This document shows positions 1 to 8,639 of a DNA stretch of 64,000 bases, in pieces. The notes under the pieces were generated by a model. The model was given only the letters and a program-made list of their open reading frames with translations, was not told where the DNA came from and ran no database searches. The DNA comes from Salmonella enterica subsp. arizonae. GTDB taxonomy: Bacteria; Pseudomonadota; Gammaproteobacteria; Enterobacterales; Enterobacteriaceae. Numbering within the stretch: the stretch's first letter is position 1; the number at the start of each line of letters is the position of its first letter. Made by a program: the position numbers and the translations under genes. Location: contig NZ_VXJW01000007.1 of assembly GCF_008692845.1 (NCBI RefSeq), positions 221,235-285,234 on the forward strand, in the 5' to 3' direction.

Positions 1-117
1 CGGCTGGCGGAGCACAAAGCGCAAGCGAGTAATACAGTGGCTCACTGTGGCGATGTTGTCGCGCCCGCCGACCCGTTCAATCAGCCGGTCGATATCGGCT
101 TGTTTTACTTCGCTCAT
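1..117 (-). CDS. treB: PTS trehalose transporter EIIBC, N-terminal fragment (runs off the window)
   Basis: Only the first 39 codons are inside the window, read leftwards from an ATG at 117. The peptide begins MSEVKQADIDRLIERVGG and contains ATVSHCITRLRFVL. The Cys in SHCITRLR is the phosphorylated cysteine typical of the glucose-type EIIB domain. In enterobacteria TreB phosphorylates trehalose during uptake to give trehalose-6-phosphate. Its repressor gene treR lies immediately upstream in the same orientation, and a palindromic TreR-type operator sits in the gap between them. The rest of the gene, and any treC, would lie to the left of base 1. Confidence 0.9.
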   Translation of the reverse strand, partial: MSEVKQADIDRLIERVGGRDNIATVSHCITRLRFVLRQP

Positions 118-179
118 CGTAAAGCCAAGAGATGTTATTGGTTGGCGCAAGAGTATCTCTTCAACGTTCGCTTAAGAGT

Positions 180-191
180 AGGAACGTTCCC
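180..191. promoter_or_regulatory. Candidate TreR operator upstream of treB
   Basis: A perfect palindrome GGAACGTTCC occupies 181-190 and extends to AGGAACGTTCCC. It lies 63 bases upstream of the treB start, where a LacI-family repressor would be expected to block the treB promoter. A second AACGTT half-site lies near 163-168. Assigning it to TreR is inference from position and from the known GGGAACGTTCCC-like tre operator of E. coli. Confidence 0.65.
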
Positions 192-243
192 GGAATTCGG
201 CGACGATCACAAATTACCCGCAGTATTCGATTTAATCAGCGAC

Positions 244-1191
244 TCAGGCGAGGGTAGAAGAAATGACGATCTGGCGCGGATCGCAGCGACCATTGATCTG
301 TTCGATCAGCTGCGAAGCCGCCTGTCGTCCGGCGTCCGCATAACCAGGATCGACGGCGACGATCTCCGGGTGCAGGAATTTCATCAGCGGCGTGTTCCCG
401 ACGCTTGCCAGTTGCAGCGTCTCAATACGTTGCTCTTGTAAATACTTACTGGCGCCCAACGCCAGCGTATCGGTGGCGCAAACTAACGCGGTGGTATCCG
501 GCATTATGACGCTTGCCGTATGCTCATAGCCCTGCTTCATGGCGAGACCGGGCAGGGCGGCGACGGGATGAAGTTTATGTTTTTTACAAAACGCCAGATA
601 GGCGTCATGCCGACGTTTGCCGGTCGTAACGTCGCTATGAGGAACGCCCAGAAAGCTAATGTTGCGGTGCCCCTGCTCATACAGCCGCCGCATGAGGATA
701 TGAATCGCGTCCTCGTCGTCGTAGCAGACGGAGGCAAAACCTTTCGCCTCTCTTGCCAGCAACACCAGCGAGGCTTTCCAGGGGGCGATCAGCTCTTCGG
801 TGATGCCAGTAAAACCAAACAGCACCACGCCGTCAATATTGCGTCGCCTGAGCATTCTCAGATGTTCCGCTACCAGCGTCGGTGAGAACTGGCTTTCCAT
901 CATAATAGGGTCGTAGCCCTGCTCATAAAACGCAGGCAGCATGGTTTGAACCGCGAGGTTTTCAGATAACGAATCGAGGCGAGTGACGATGATCGCGACC
1001 ACTTTATCACTTTGTCCCCGCATCGCACGGGCGGAGCGGGACGGGGAGAAACCGTATTGATTCATCACCGCTTCGACACGCTCGCGGGTACGTTCGCTTA
1101 CGCCGCTTTCATGGTTAAGCACGCGGGAAACTGTTGATTTTCCTACACCGCTCAGGCGGGCGATGTCTTTGATAGTGAGCCGATTTTCCAT
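244..1191 (-). CDS. treR: Trehalose operon repressor TreR (LacI family)
   Basis: The 315-residue product begins MENRLTIKDIARLSGVGKSTVSRVLN, a classic LacI-type helix-turn-helix and hinge, followed by a periplasmic-binding-protein-like effector domain. TreR represses treBC and is induced by trehalose-6-phosphate. The frame stays open upstream to 1362, but the ATG at 1191 gives the standard family length and places the HTH at the N-terminus, so that start was chosen. The gene is divergent from mgtA and lies upstream of treB, the usual enterobacterial order. No lesions are visible. Confidence 0.95.
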   Translation of the reverse strand: MENRLTIKDIARLSGVGKSTVSRVLNHESGVSERTRERVEAVMNQYGFSPSRSARAMRGQSDKVVAIIVTRLDSLSENLAVQTMLPAFYEQGYDPIMMESQFSPTLVAEHLRMLRRRNIDGVVLFGFTGITEELIAPWKASLVLLAREAKGFASVCYDDEDAIHILMRRLYEQGHRNISFLGVPHSDVTTGKRRHDAYLAFCKKHKLHPVAALPGLAMKQGYEHTASVIMPDTTALVCATDTLALGASKYLQEQRIETLQLASVGNTPLMKFLHPEIVAVDPGYADAGRQAASQLIEQINGRCDPRQIVISSTLA

Positions 1192-1268
1192 CCTGTTTTC
1201 CCGTGGCGCGAAGCTGATGGTGATAAAAAGAGTAACTTTACTCAAGCGAAGGGCAATGGGCAAAGTCT

Positions 1269-1303
1269 GGTTTATATTTTGTTTAATTACGTAACGATAT
1301 GAT
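1269..1303 (+). promoter_or_regulatory. mgtA promoter with PhoP box
   Basis: GGTTTA at 1269-1274 and TGTTTA at 1280-1285 are separated by 5 bases, the PhoP direct-repeat consensus. A TATGAT -10 follows at 1298-1303, so the box replaces a -35 element. This predicts transcription starting near 1310, giving an mgtA leader of about 264 nt, the known leader length for this gene. PhoP/PhoQ activation in low Mg2+ is established for mgtA. Confidence 0.85.
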
Positions 1304-1310
1304 ACCGCCA

Positions 1311-1574
1311 TAATTGCCACAAAACTTATGGATTTATGTATATAATCCGCGTCGCAAATCATTTACTTACCGGAGGCGATATGGACCCTGAACCCACCCC
1401 TCTCCCGCGATGGAGAGTTTTCCTTTTCCGGTAAGTCTGCCTTTGCTGTCTTACCGGTTTGTAAGACAGTGACACGATAACGTCCCTGTTTTTATTAAAA
1501 AATTGCTCATCGGGCAAGGCTTTGCCGCGCCTGAATAATTTTCTGCGCCTGACTTCGGCGCGGAGGGATTACCT
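1311..1574 (+). promoter_or_regulatory. mgtA 5' leader (Mg2+/proline-sensing attenuation region)
   Basis: About 264 nt separate the predicted start site from the mgtA ATG. The region encodes the MgtL peptide and, just after it, a perfect 9-bp hairpin (CTGTCTTAC at 1446-1454 pairing with GTAAGACAG at 1461-1469). In Salmonella this leader is known to control entry into mgtA through alternative folding, Rho-dependent termination and MgtL translation. The boundaries given are inferred from the promoter position. Confidence 0.75.
1381..1434 (+). CDS. mgtL: mgtA leader peptide MgtL
   Basis: A 17-codon ORF beginning at an ATG within the mgtA leader encodes MDPEPTPLPRWRVFLFR. An AGGCG stretch just upstream (GGAGGCGAT) serves as the ribosome binding site. 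Prolines at codons 3, 5, 7 and 9 match the known MgtL design: slow translation at low proline, or ribosome destabilisation at the acidic-proline N-terminus in low Mg2+, changes leader folding and allows mgtA transcription. It is too short for routine gene callers. Confidence 0.85.
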   Translation: MDPEPTPLPRWRVFLFR

Positions 1575-4283
1575 ATGCTAAAAACCATTACCCGCCAGCT
1601 TTTTGCCCGGCTTAACCGGCACTTGCCTTATCGTCTGGTTCACCGTGATCCGCTGCCCGGCGCGCAGACCGCCGTAAACGCGCCTATCCCGCCTTCACTG
1701 AGCGAACGCTGCCTGAAAGTCGCGGCAATGGAACAGGAGGCTCTCTGGCGCGTCTTTGATACGCATCCGGAGGGATTAAACGCCGCCGAGGTGACGCGCG
1801 CGCGTGAAAAATATGGTGAAAACCGCCTTCCCGCACAGAAACCATCGCCGTGGTGGGTTCATTTGTGGGTATGTTATCGCAATCCTTTCAATATTTTACT
1901 CACGATTCTTGGCGGCATTTCTTATGCCACGGAGGATCTGTTTGCCGCAGGCGTTATCGCCCTGATGGTCTGTATCTCAACACTGCTGAATTTTGTGCAG
2001 GAAGCGCGCTCGACGAAAGCGGCGGATGCGCTAAAAGCGATGGTCAGCAATACCGCCACTGTACTGCGGGTTATTAATGAAAATGGCGAAAACGGTTGGC
2101 TGGAATTACCCATCGATCAACTGGTGCCCGGCGATATTATTAAGCTGGCGGCGGGAGATATGGTCCCGGCAGATTTACGGATTATCCAGGCGCGCGATCT
2201 GTTTGTCGCCCAGGCGTCGCTGACCGGCGAATCGCTGCCGGTCGAGAAAGTCGCCACGACCCGCGAGCCCCGGCAAAACAATCCGCTTGAGTGCGACACG
2301 CTGTGCTTTATGGGGACGAACGTAGTAAGCGGAACGGCGCAGGCCATCGTGATGGCGACCGGCGCCGACACCTGGTTTGGTCAATTGGCGGGACGCGTCT
2401 CGGAACAAGAGAACGAGCAGAACGCTTTCCAGAAAGGGATTAGCCGCGTCAGTATGCTGCTGATCCGCTTTATGCTGGTAATGGCGCCGATAGTACTGAT
2501 TATTAATGGTTACACCAAAGGCGACTGGTGGGAAGCGGCGCTATTTGCGCTCTCGGTCGCGGTAGGGCTAACCCCGGAAATGCTGCCGATGATCGTTACC
2601 TCTACCCTGGCGCGCGGGGCGGTGAAGCTATCGAAACAGAAAGTTATTGTGAAGCACCTCGACGCGATTCAGAACTTCGGCGCGATGGATATTCTGTGTA
2701 CCGATAAAACCGGCACGCTGACGCAGGACAAAATTGTGCTGGAGAATCACACGGATATTTCTGGTAAGCCCTGCGGGCATGTCCTGCACTGCGCCTGGCT
2801 GAACAGTCACTATCAGACCGGACTAAAAAATTTACTGGATACGGCGGTACTGGAAGGAGTAGACGAAACCGACGCGCGTCAGCTCTCCGGACGCTGGCAG
2901 AAAATTGATGAGATCCCTTTTGATTTTGAGCGTCGTCGGATGTCGGTGGTGGTCGCCGAAGATTCGAACGTGCATCAACTGGTCTGTAAAGGCGCGTTAC
3001 AGGAAATCCTGAATGTGTGTACGCAAGTGCGTCATAACGGCGATATTGTGCCGCTGGACGACAATATGCTGCGTCGGGTTAAACGCGTTACCGACACGCT
3101 GAACCGTCAGGGGCTACGCGTGGTTGCCGTCGCGACCAAATACCTGCCTGCGCGTGAAGGCGATTACCAGCGTATTGATGAGTCTGACCTGATTCTGGAA
3201 GGCTATATCGCTTTTCTCGATCCGCCGAAAGAGACCACCGCGCCAGCGCTAAAAGCGCTGAAGGCGAGCGGGATTACGGTGAAAATTCTCACCGGCGACA
3301 GCGAGCTGGTGGCGGCGAAAGTCTGCCATGAAGTCGGGCTGGATGCGGGCGATGTCGTCATCGGTAGCGATATCGAAGGGTTAAGCGACGACGCGCTGGC
3401 GGCGCTGGCCGCCCGTACGACGTTGTTTGCGCGTTTGACGCCGATGCATAAAGAGCGCATCGTCACTCTGCTCAAACGCGAGGGGCATGTGGTCGGCTTT
3501 ATGGGCGACGGGATTAACGATGCCCCGGCGTTGCGGGCGGCGGATATTGGTATTTCGGTGGATGGCGCGGTGGACATCGCCCGTGAAGCGGCCGATATTA
3601 TTCTGCTGGAAAAGAGCCTGATGGTACTGGAAGAAGGCGTCATTGAAGGTCGTCGTACTTTTTCTAATATGTTGAAATATATCAAGATGACCGCCAGCTC
3701 AAACTTCGGTAACGTATTTAGCGTGCTGGTGGCGAGCGCCTTTTTGCCGTTCCTGCCGATGCTGCCGTTGCACTTGCTGATTCAGAACCTGCTGTACGAT
3801 GTATCCCAAGTGGCGATTCCGTTTGATAATGTCGACGAAGAACAAATTCAGAAACCGCAGCGCTGGAATCCGGCGGATTTGGGGCGCTTTATGGTCTTTT
3901 TCGGTCCGATCAGCTCAATTTTCGACATCCTGACATTTTGTCTGATGTGGTGGGTATTTCATGCGAATACGCCAGAAGCGCAAACCTTGTTCCAGTCCGG
4001 CTGGTTTGTGGTGGGGTTACTGTCACAAACGCTGATTGTGCATATGATCCGTACCCGTCGTCTGCCGTTTATTCAAAGTCGTGCCGCCTGGCCGCTGATG
4101 ACGATGACGCTGCTGGTGATGGTGGTAGGGATCTCGTTGCCGTTTTCGCCGCTGGCGTCTTACCTGCAATTGCAGGCGCTGCCGCTAAGCTATTTCCCGT
4201 GGCTGATTGCGATTCTGGCAGGCTATATGACGTTGACCCAACTAGTGAAAGGGTTTTATAGCCGGCGTTATGGCTGGCAATAA
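1575..4283 (+). CDS. mgtA: Mg2+-importing P-type ATPase MgtA
   Basis: A 902-residue P3-type ATPase, full length for the family. The TGES actuator motif is at residues 217-220, the phosphorylated Asp in DKTGTLT is D377, and the hinge motif MGDGINDAP starts at residue 643. Hydrophobic segments flank these domains in the usual 2+2+6 pattern. It imports Mg2+ across the inner membrane when external Mg2+ is low. Transcription is set by the PhoP box and the MgtL-containing leader upstream. The ATG at 1575 follows GGAGGGATTACCT, a good ribosome binding site. A REP element follows the stop codon. Confidence 0.97.
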   Translation: MLKTITRQLFARLNRHLPYRLVHRDPLPGAQTAVNAPIPPSLSERCLKVAAMEQEALWRVFDTHPEGLNAAEVTRAREKYGENRLPAQKPSPWWVHLWVCYRNPFNILLTILGGISYATEDLFAAGVIALMVCISTLLNFVQEARSTKAADALKAMVSNTATVLRVINENGENGWLELPIDQLVPGDIIKLAAGDMVPADLRIIQARDLFVAQASLTGESLPVEKVATTREPRQNNPLECDTLCFMGTNVVSGTAQAIVMATGADTWFGQLAGRVSEQENEQNAFQKGISRVSMLLIRFMLVMAPIVLIINGYTKGDWWEAALFALSVAVGLTPEMLPMIVTSTLARGAVKLSKQKVIVKHLDAIQNFGAMDILCTDKTGTLTQDKIVLENHTDISGKPCGHVLHCAWLNSHYQTGLKNLLDTAVLEGVDETDARQLSGRWQKIDEIPFDFERRRMSVVVAEDSNVHQLVCKGALQEILNVCTQVRHNGDIVPLDDNMLRRVKRVTDTLNRQGLRVVAVATKYLPAREGDYQRIDESDLILEGYIAFLDPPKETTAPALKALKASGITVKILTGDSELVAAKVCHEVGLDAGDVVIGSDIEGLSDDALAALAARTTLFARLTPMHKERIVTLLKREGHVVGFMGDGINDAPALRAADIGISVDGAVDIAREAADIILLEKSLMVLEEGVIEGRRTFSNMLKYIKMTASSNFGNVFSVLVASAFLPFLPMLPLHLLIQNLLYDVSQVAIPFDNVDEEQIQKPQRWNPADLGRFMVFFGPISSIFDILTFCLMWWVFHANTPEAQTLFQSGWFVVGLLSQTLIVHMIRTRRLPFIQSRAAWPLMTMTLLVMVVGISLPFSPLASYLQLQALPLSYFPWLIAILAGYMTLTQLVKGFYSRRYGWQ

Positions 4284-4291
4284 CCATTGTG

Positions 4292-4366
4292 ATCGTTGCC
4301 TGGTGGCGCTTGCGTTTACTGGGCCTACAAATGCCGGATTAGGCGAAGCCGCATCCGGCACTGGCG
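4292..4366. repeat. REP/BIME palindromic repeat
   Basis: Two facing REP-type units (around CTGGTGGCGCTTGCG and ATGCCGGAT...GCATCCGGCA) fill the gap between the convergent ends of mgtA and ridA. Such elements commonly stabilise mRNA 3' ends and bind gyrase or IHF. Confidence 0.75.
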
Positions 4367-4376
4367 TTTTTATCGC

Positions 4377-4763
4377 TTAGCGACGAACGGCGATCGCTTC
4401 GATCTCAATTTTTACATCTTTCGGCAGACGCGCGACTTCCACGCAGGAACGAGCCGGGAAGGTCGCATTGTGCTCAGTGAAGAAGGCTTCGTAGGTGGCG
4501 TTGACGGTCGCAAAGTCGTTCAGATCTTTTACGAATACGGTCGTTTTCACGATGTCGCCTACTTTCAGGCCTGCGGCTTCCACGATAGCTTTCACATTTT
4601 CCAACGACTGACGCGCCTGTGCGGACACATCTTTCGGTACGCTGCCGGTTTTCGGATCAACCGGGATCTGGCCGGAAGTGATTACCATGCTGCCCAGATC
4701 TACGCCCTGAACGTATGGACCGATAGCTGCGGGTGCATTTTCCGTCGCAATAGTTTTGCTCAT
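4377..4763 (-). CDS. ridA: 2-iminobutanoate/2-iminopropanoate deaminase RidA
   Basis: A 128-residue YjgF/YER057c/UK114-family protein, the standard length, starting MSKTIATENAPAAIGPYVQG. The conserved C-terminal stretch ARSCVEVARLPKDVKIEIE includes the Arg and Cys around the substrate pocket. RidA hydrolyses reactive enamine/imine intermediates released by PLP-dependent threonine dehydratase, protecting other PLP enzymes from 2-aminoacrylate damage. The frame opens further upstream, but the ATG at 4763 follows CAGGAGAAATC, a strong ribosome binding site. It lies downstream of pyrI on the same strand, the usual enterobacterial order. Confidence 0.95.
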   Translation of the reverse strand: MSKTIATENAPAAIGPYVQGVDLGSMVITSGQIPVDPKTGSVPKDVSAQARQSLENVKAIVEAAGLKVGDIVKTTVFVKDLNDFATVNATYEAFFTEHNATFPARSCVEVARLPKDVKIEIEAIAVRR

Positions 4764-4868
4764 GATTTCTCCTGAATTACAGCGGTAAGTAAGACTGCAT
4801 CTATGATTAAGGGACGCAGCCTGATGTCCCGTCATTATAGGGAGCCAGTAATTGTTAACCAACCCTAA

Positions 4869-5330
4869 TTAGTTGGCCAGCACCACATTATGCGAAAACT
4901 CTTTTTCACAGTATTTGCATTTGAGGGCAATGTCATTGGCGCGCTTTTTCACTGCGAAGCAGGAAGACACCGGTTCTGCGTGGCTGATGCAGTTGCTGTT
5001 CGGGCAAACCAGCACATTATTAATACGTTCCGGCAGGTTGGGGCGTGACTTCCCTACGACATCGTAGTTATCAATGCGGTTAACGGTGGCCTGCGGCGCG
5101 TACAGAGCAAGCTGGTTAACTTGCTCATCAGTGAGAAAGGTATTTTCTATTTTGATTAAGTCCTTACGCCCCATCTCGCCAGACGGTAGATTCAGGCCGA
5201 TAGTGATCCGCTGCTCGGTCTCGGTCAGTTTAAACAGACTCAGCAGCTTAAAGCCTACCTGCGCAGGGATATGGTCAATCACGGTGCCGCATTTAATGGC
5301 TTCTACCTGCAGTTTATTATCGTGTGTCAT
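4869..5330 (-). CDS. pyrI: Aspartate carbamoyltransferase regulatory subunit PyrI
   Basis: A 153-residue subunit starting [24 protein letters not shown], the allosteric nucleotide-binding domain. It is followed by a C-terminal zinc domain whose four cysteines appear as CPNSNC and CKYCEKEF. PyrI dimers hold the PyrB trimers together and transmit CTP/UTP inhibition and ATP activation. The gene begins 13 bases after the pyrB stop and is co-transcribed with it, ending upstream of ridA. No lesions are visible. Confidence 0.97.
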   Translation of the reverse strand: MTHDNKLQVEAIKCGTVIDHIPAQVGFKLLSLFKLTETEQRITIGLNLPSGEMGRKDLIKIENTFLTDEQVNQLALYAPQATVNRIDNYDVVGKSRPNLPERINNVLVCPNSNCISHAEPVSSCFAVKKRANDIALKCKYCEKEFSHNVVLAN

Positions 5331-5343
5331 CTCTATTTCTCCC

Positions 5344-6279
5344 TTACAAACTCAGTTCGCTATTCAGTACCAACGCCAGTAACGCCTGGCGAGCGAAAAT
5401 ACCGTTGCCCGCCTGCTGGAAGTACCAGGCATGCGGCGTTTTATCTACATCCGTGGTGATTTCATCAATACGCGGCAGCGGGTGCAGCACTTTCATATTT
5501 TCACGCGCGCCGTTCAGGTCACTGGCGCGCAGAACAAACTGCGCCTTCACATTGGCGTATTCCGACGGGTCGAGACGCTCTTTCTGTACGCGGGTCATAT
5601 AGAGGATGTCGACGTCGGCCATAACCTCTTCAATAGAACCATGCAGACTCCAGTCCATCCCTTTTTCGTCAAGCATATCCAGAATGTACTGCGGCATCGC
5701 CAGCGCTTCCGGCGCGATAAAATAAAAACGGTTGCCGCTAAATTTCGCCAGCGCCTGGGTTAGCGAATGCACGGTGCGACCATATTTCAGATCGCCGACC
5801 ATCGCGATATGCAGGTTATCCAGACGGCCCTGCGTTTCCTGGATGGTGAACAGGTCCAGGAGGGTCTGCGTCGGATGCTGGTTCGAACCGTCGCCAGCAT
5901 TGAGCACTGGTACCTTACCGGAAAACTCTGTCGCCAGACGAGCTGCGCCTTCTTGCGGATGGCGCATCACAATCGCGTCTACGTAAGTGCTAATCACGGA
6001 GATCGTGTCGGCCAGCGTTTCTCCTTTTTTCCCCAGTGACGTGTTAGCGCTGTCGGAGAAGCCCACTACGCTGGCGCCCAGGCGATGCATCGACGTTTCA
6101 AACGACAGGCGAGTACGCGTAGAAGCTTCAAAAAAGCAGCTAGCGATCACTTTATGTTTTAATAGCTCCGGCTGCGGGTGGGCTTTTAATTTCGCCGCCG
6201 TCGCCAGTACCAGATTAAGATCGTCGCGGCTGAGGTCGTTTATGGAAATGATATGTTTTTGATATAGCGGGTTAGCCAT
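5344..6279 (-). CDS. pyrB: Aspartate carbamoyltransferase catalytic subunit PyrB
   Basis: A 311-residue ATCase starting [20 protein letters not shown]. Carbamoyl-phosphate motif STRTR, the 80s-loop region with SLGKKGE, HPTQ, and the HPLPR carbamoyl-phosphate/aspartate motif are all present. It makes N-carbamoyl-aspartate, the first committed pyrimidine step. The frame remains open upstream into the leader, but the ATG at 6279 follows CAGGAGATAAAC, a strong ribosome binding site. The leader peptide pyrL and attenuator hairpin precede it, so expression responds to UTP. Confidence 0.97.
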   Translation of the reverse strand: MANPLYQKHIISINDLSRDDLNLVLATAAKLKAHPQPELLKHKVIASCFFEASTRTRLSFETSMHRLGASVVGFSDSANTSLGKKGETLADTISVISTYVDAIVMRHPQEGAARLATEFSGKVPVLNAGDGSNQHPTQTLLDLFTIQETQGRLDNLHIAMVGDLKYGRTVHSLTQALAKFSGNRFYFIAPEALAMPQYILDMLDEKGMDWSLHGSIEEVMADVDILYMTRVQKERLDPSEYANVKAQFVLRASDLNGARENMKVLHPLPRIDEITTDVDKTPHAWYFQQAGNGIFARQALLALVLNSELSL

Positions 6280-6300
6280 GTTTATCTCCTGACGCCTGGG

Positions 6301-6330
6301 CAAAAAAAAGCCCCTCAATTGAGGGGCTTG
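6301..6330 (-). terminator. pyrBI attenuator (intrinsic terminator)
   Basis: On the minus strand CAAGCCCCTCAATTGAGGGG folds into a perfect GC-rich hairpin followed by an uninterrupted T run. It lies 22 bases before the pyrB start and overlaps the end of pyrL. High UTP uncouples RNA polymerase from the leader ribosome and lets this terminator form; low UTP keeps them coupled and allows read-through. The mechanism is established for E. coli and Salmonella. Confidence 0.92.
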
Positions 6331-6416
6331 GGATTGGTTTTCAACGGAAAGAAAAACGGCAGGCCTGCGTCCTTTTTCAGACGCGGTAAGACAGAATGTC
6401 GTACACACTGAACCAT
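6315..6416 (-). CDS. pyrL: pyrBI operon leader peptide PyrL
   Basis: A 33-codon leader peptide beginning [18 protein letters not shown] and ending near NPKPLN, with its stop inside the attenuator hairpin. U-rich runs in the leader (the Phe-Phe-Phe codons) provide the UTP-sensitive pause sites. Translation close behind the polymerase prevents the attenuator from folding. Overlap of the peptide stop with the terminator stem is the signature of this mechanism. Confidence 0.9.
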   Translation of the reverse strand: MVQCVRHSVLPRLKKDAGLPFFFPLKTNPKPLN

Positions 6417-6505
6417 GCTTCCTCCCGGCAAATTGCCCGCGATTATACGCAGCTCTGTTTTGGGATCAAGCGATTAATGCATGATTTACTCATCGCAAAC
6501 GGTTC

Positions 6506-6994
6506 TTATGAATTTAAATTCATTTTAAGCAAATAATTAATCTGTTTGTGTACCAGCGCCGTGCGCTGAACGACCCGTGGCGCGACCCAGACAATACTGC
6601 TACCGGCAACGACGCCCAGAATTTCCGGTAATGCGTGGTAATCCAGAATCCTTGCGACGGCACGGCCATAGCCTGCTGCCGTATGGATAAGGATAAATTC
6701 GCTATTATGTTCAACGCTGACCACCATTTCGGCTATTGAACGTCCGGCATCCGGCGAGGGACGCTGCTGGGGATTTACGGAATAAATCTTTTGTCCCTTC
6801 GTATTTCTGATTTTTATTGCACCAAGTAGCTTGAGCAGGCGCGAGACCGTAGACTGACTGATACCTTCAAAACCCTCATTTTGTAAATCGCGGCGAATCT
6901 CCTCCTGGGACAGGTAACTTTTTTCGCTAATCAGGCGCTGACAAACCGCCAGTTGCTGTTGTTCTTTGGCGGAGTAATCATCGTATTCCTTCAT
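6506..6994 (-). CDS. ArgR-family transcriptional regulator of the arginine deiminase cluster
   Basis: A 162-residue ArgR paralogue. The N-terminal winged helix (about residues 1-75) has the recognition helix GISQSTVSRLLKLL. The C-terminal domain (about 85-155) has GVVAGSSIVWVA where canonical ArgR has GTIAGDD; the two Asp that bind arginine are replaced by Ser-Ser. It is the last gene of the arcA-arcC-arcB-transporter cluster on this strand and probably regulates it. Loss of the Asp pair suggests it either senses arginine differently or works in mixed hexamers with ArgR. Its last codons (MNLNS) encode a perfect ARG-box-like palindrome. Confidence 0.85.
   Translation of the reverse strand: MKEYDDYSAKEQQQLAVCQRLISEKSYLSQEEIRRDLQNEGFEGISQSTVSRLLKLLGAIKIRNTKGQKIYSVNPQQRPSPDAGRSIAEMVVSVEHNSEFILIHTAAGYGRAVARILDYHALPEILGVVAGSSIVWVAPRVVQRTALVHKQINYLLKMNLNS
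6508..6523. promoter_or_regulatory. ARG-box-like palindrome upstream of the pyrBI promoter
   Basis: ATGAATTTAAATTCAT is a perfect 16-bp palindrome matching the ARG-box core (TGAAT-N4-ATTCA). It is nearly identical to the first argI box at 14020-14037. It lies inside the last codons of the ArgR paralogue and about 90 bases upstream of the pyrL start, so it could serve pyrBI or autoregulation. Function is inferred. Confidence 0.55.
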
Positions 6995-7109
6995 AAATGC
7001 ACCTTATCTTTATTATTGATATCAACGGACTGGCGAAATTCATCACATTTGTCACGTTGATTGCGGATCAATTGGACGGTTTTGCAGGAAAATGAGAAGC
7101 CGATCAAAA

Positions 7110-7180
7110 AAGGTGGCGGCGTGCCTGATAGCGTTGCGTTTATCAGCCATGTCGGATAAGACGCGTCGCCATCCGGCTCG
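7110..7180. repeat. REP element
   Basis: A REP-type pair (GGTGGCGGCGTGCCTGATAGCGTTGCG and GTCGGATAAG...CGCCATCCGGC) fills most of the space between the transporter stop and the ArgR paralogue start. Confidence 0.6.
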
Positions 7181-8584
7181 TTACATCATCGCTCCGATGC
7201 TCAGTACCGTCATATTCAGCAATGTCAGGATCAGCAACAGCGGCGCGACCCATTTCAGATAGCGGACATAGGGAACCCGCGCGATCGCCAGACCGCCCAT
7301 CACCACGGCGGAGGTGGGAGTAATCAGGTTTACAATCCCGGAAGCCGACTGGTAGGCCGTTACGACCAAATCTCGCTGTACGTGGGCAAAATCCGCTAAC
7401 GGCGCCATAATGGGCATCGTCAGTACAGCAAGACCGGAAGAGGAGGGCACCAGGAAGGAGAGCAATACTTCCAGCCAGTAGGTTACGTTAATGAAAATGG
7501 TTGTAGAGAGACCGAAAACCAGATTTTCCGCGCTTTGTAAAATGGTATGGGTAATCATTCCGTTATCCATGACTACCACAATGCCGCGCGCGATACCGAT
7601 AATTAGCGCCACGCCGAGTAAATCCCGCGCGCCGTCGATAAAGGTGCTGGTGAACGCTTCCTCGCCCATCCGCGTTATCACGCCGACGATAATCGCCGCG
7701 GCCAGAAAGACGCCGGAAATTTCCGCCATCCACCAACCGAGTACCGCCACGCCGTAAATCATCACCGCGAAAGAGGCGGCGAAGATCAGCAGCACCCATT
7801 TCCGGGTAGCCGTAAACTCCAGCAGTGTATTGGCGCGATTGCCGAGGAAATGGGCGCGATTTTCCTCCATTTTATCCGCCACGATAGAAAGCTCAGGATG
7901 GGCGCGGACTTTGCGCGCATAGCGCATCACCCAAACCACGCACAGCACGTAGCCGATAATTAACAGCAGTACGCGCATCAGCATTCCCTGGGTAAAAGGG
8001 ATGCCGGCGGCGTTGGCGGCAATCACCGTGGCGAAAGGGTTTATGGTCGAACCAAGCGTGCCTATCCCCGCGCCGAGCAGTACGGTTGCCGCCGCCACCA
8101 ACGGATCGAAGCGGGCCGCCATCATGACCGGCACCAGCAGTGTGTAGAAGGGCAGCGACTCTTCCGCCATGCCATAGATAGTGCCGCCTGCGGCGAACAG
8201 CGCCATCAGAATGGGAATCATCCACTCCTCTTTGCCGTTGAGCCTGACCGTTACCCGTTCGATACCGGCATCAATCGCCCCCGTTTTATTCACCACGCCC
8301 AGAAAGCCGCCGATAATCAAGACAAACAGCGCGACGTCAATGGCGCCGGCGGTGTAGGTTTCGTGGTTATAGAGGCCGTCAATCGGCGCCAGTAAAACAG
8401 CGGTAATCCCTTGCGGATGCGCGTCCACGGGAGCATACGTTCCCGCCACCGGCACCTCTTTTCCCAGCGTGGCGTTCATCGCCATTTGGTATTTTCCCGC
8501 CGGCACAATCCAGGTCATCACCGCGACCAGGGCAATAAGAATAAACAGGATGGTATAAGCGGTGGGAAATTTAAATTTACCCAT
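7181..8584 (-). CDS. YfcC-family membrane transporter, probable arginine/ornithine exchanger
   Basis: A 467-residue polytopic protein starting MGKFKFPTAYTILFILIALV, with many hydrophobic segments. It belongs to the C4-dicarboxylate/basic-amino-acid YfcC-like (DUF3360/ArcD-like) group. Family resemblance alone does not fix the substrate. Its position between arcB and the ArgR paralogue argues that it supplies the arginine-in/ornithine-out exchange needed by the deiminase pathway. The ATG at 8584 was preferred over a longer frame because it follows AGGAGAGAACATC and puts the first membrane segment at the N-terminus. Confidence 0.8.
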   Translation of the reverse strand: MGKFKFPTAYTILFILIALVAVMTWIVPAGKYQMAMNATLGKEVPVAGTYAPVDAHPQGITAVLLAPIDGLYNHETYTAGAIDVALFVLIIGGFLGVVNKTGAIDAGIERVTVRLNGKEEWMIPILMALFAAGGTIYGMAEESLPFYTLLVPVMMAARFDPLVAAATVLLGAGIGTLGSTINPFATVIAANAAGIPFTQGMLMRVLLLIIGYVLCVVWVMRYARKVRAHPELSIVADKMEENRAHFLGNRANTLLEFTATRKWVLLIFAASFAVMIYGVAVLGWWMAEISGVFLAAAIIVGVITRMGEEAFTSTFIDGARDLLGVALIIGIARGIVVVMDNGMITHTILQSAENLVFGLSTTIFINVTYWLEVLLSFLVPSSSGLAVLTMPIMAPLADFAHVQRDLVVTAYQSASGIVNLITPTSAVVMGGLAIARVPYVRYLKWVAPLLLILTLLNMTVLSIGAMM

Positions 8585-8639
8585 GATGTTCTCTCCTGAT
8601 ATCACGGATATGCGCCGCGAGGGCGCATATCCTGTGGGA

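Noticed and set aside
200..216. CRP site upstream of treB
   Set aside because: TTTGTGATCG on the minus strand is a good half-site but the second half does not match, so I left it out.
7057..7071. TTGATTGCGGATCAA upstream of the ArgR paralogue as an FNR site
   Set aside because: The half-sites are right but the spacer is 5 bases instead of the required 4, so FNR binding is unlikely.
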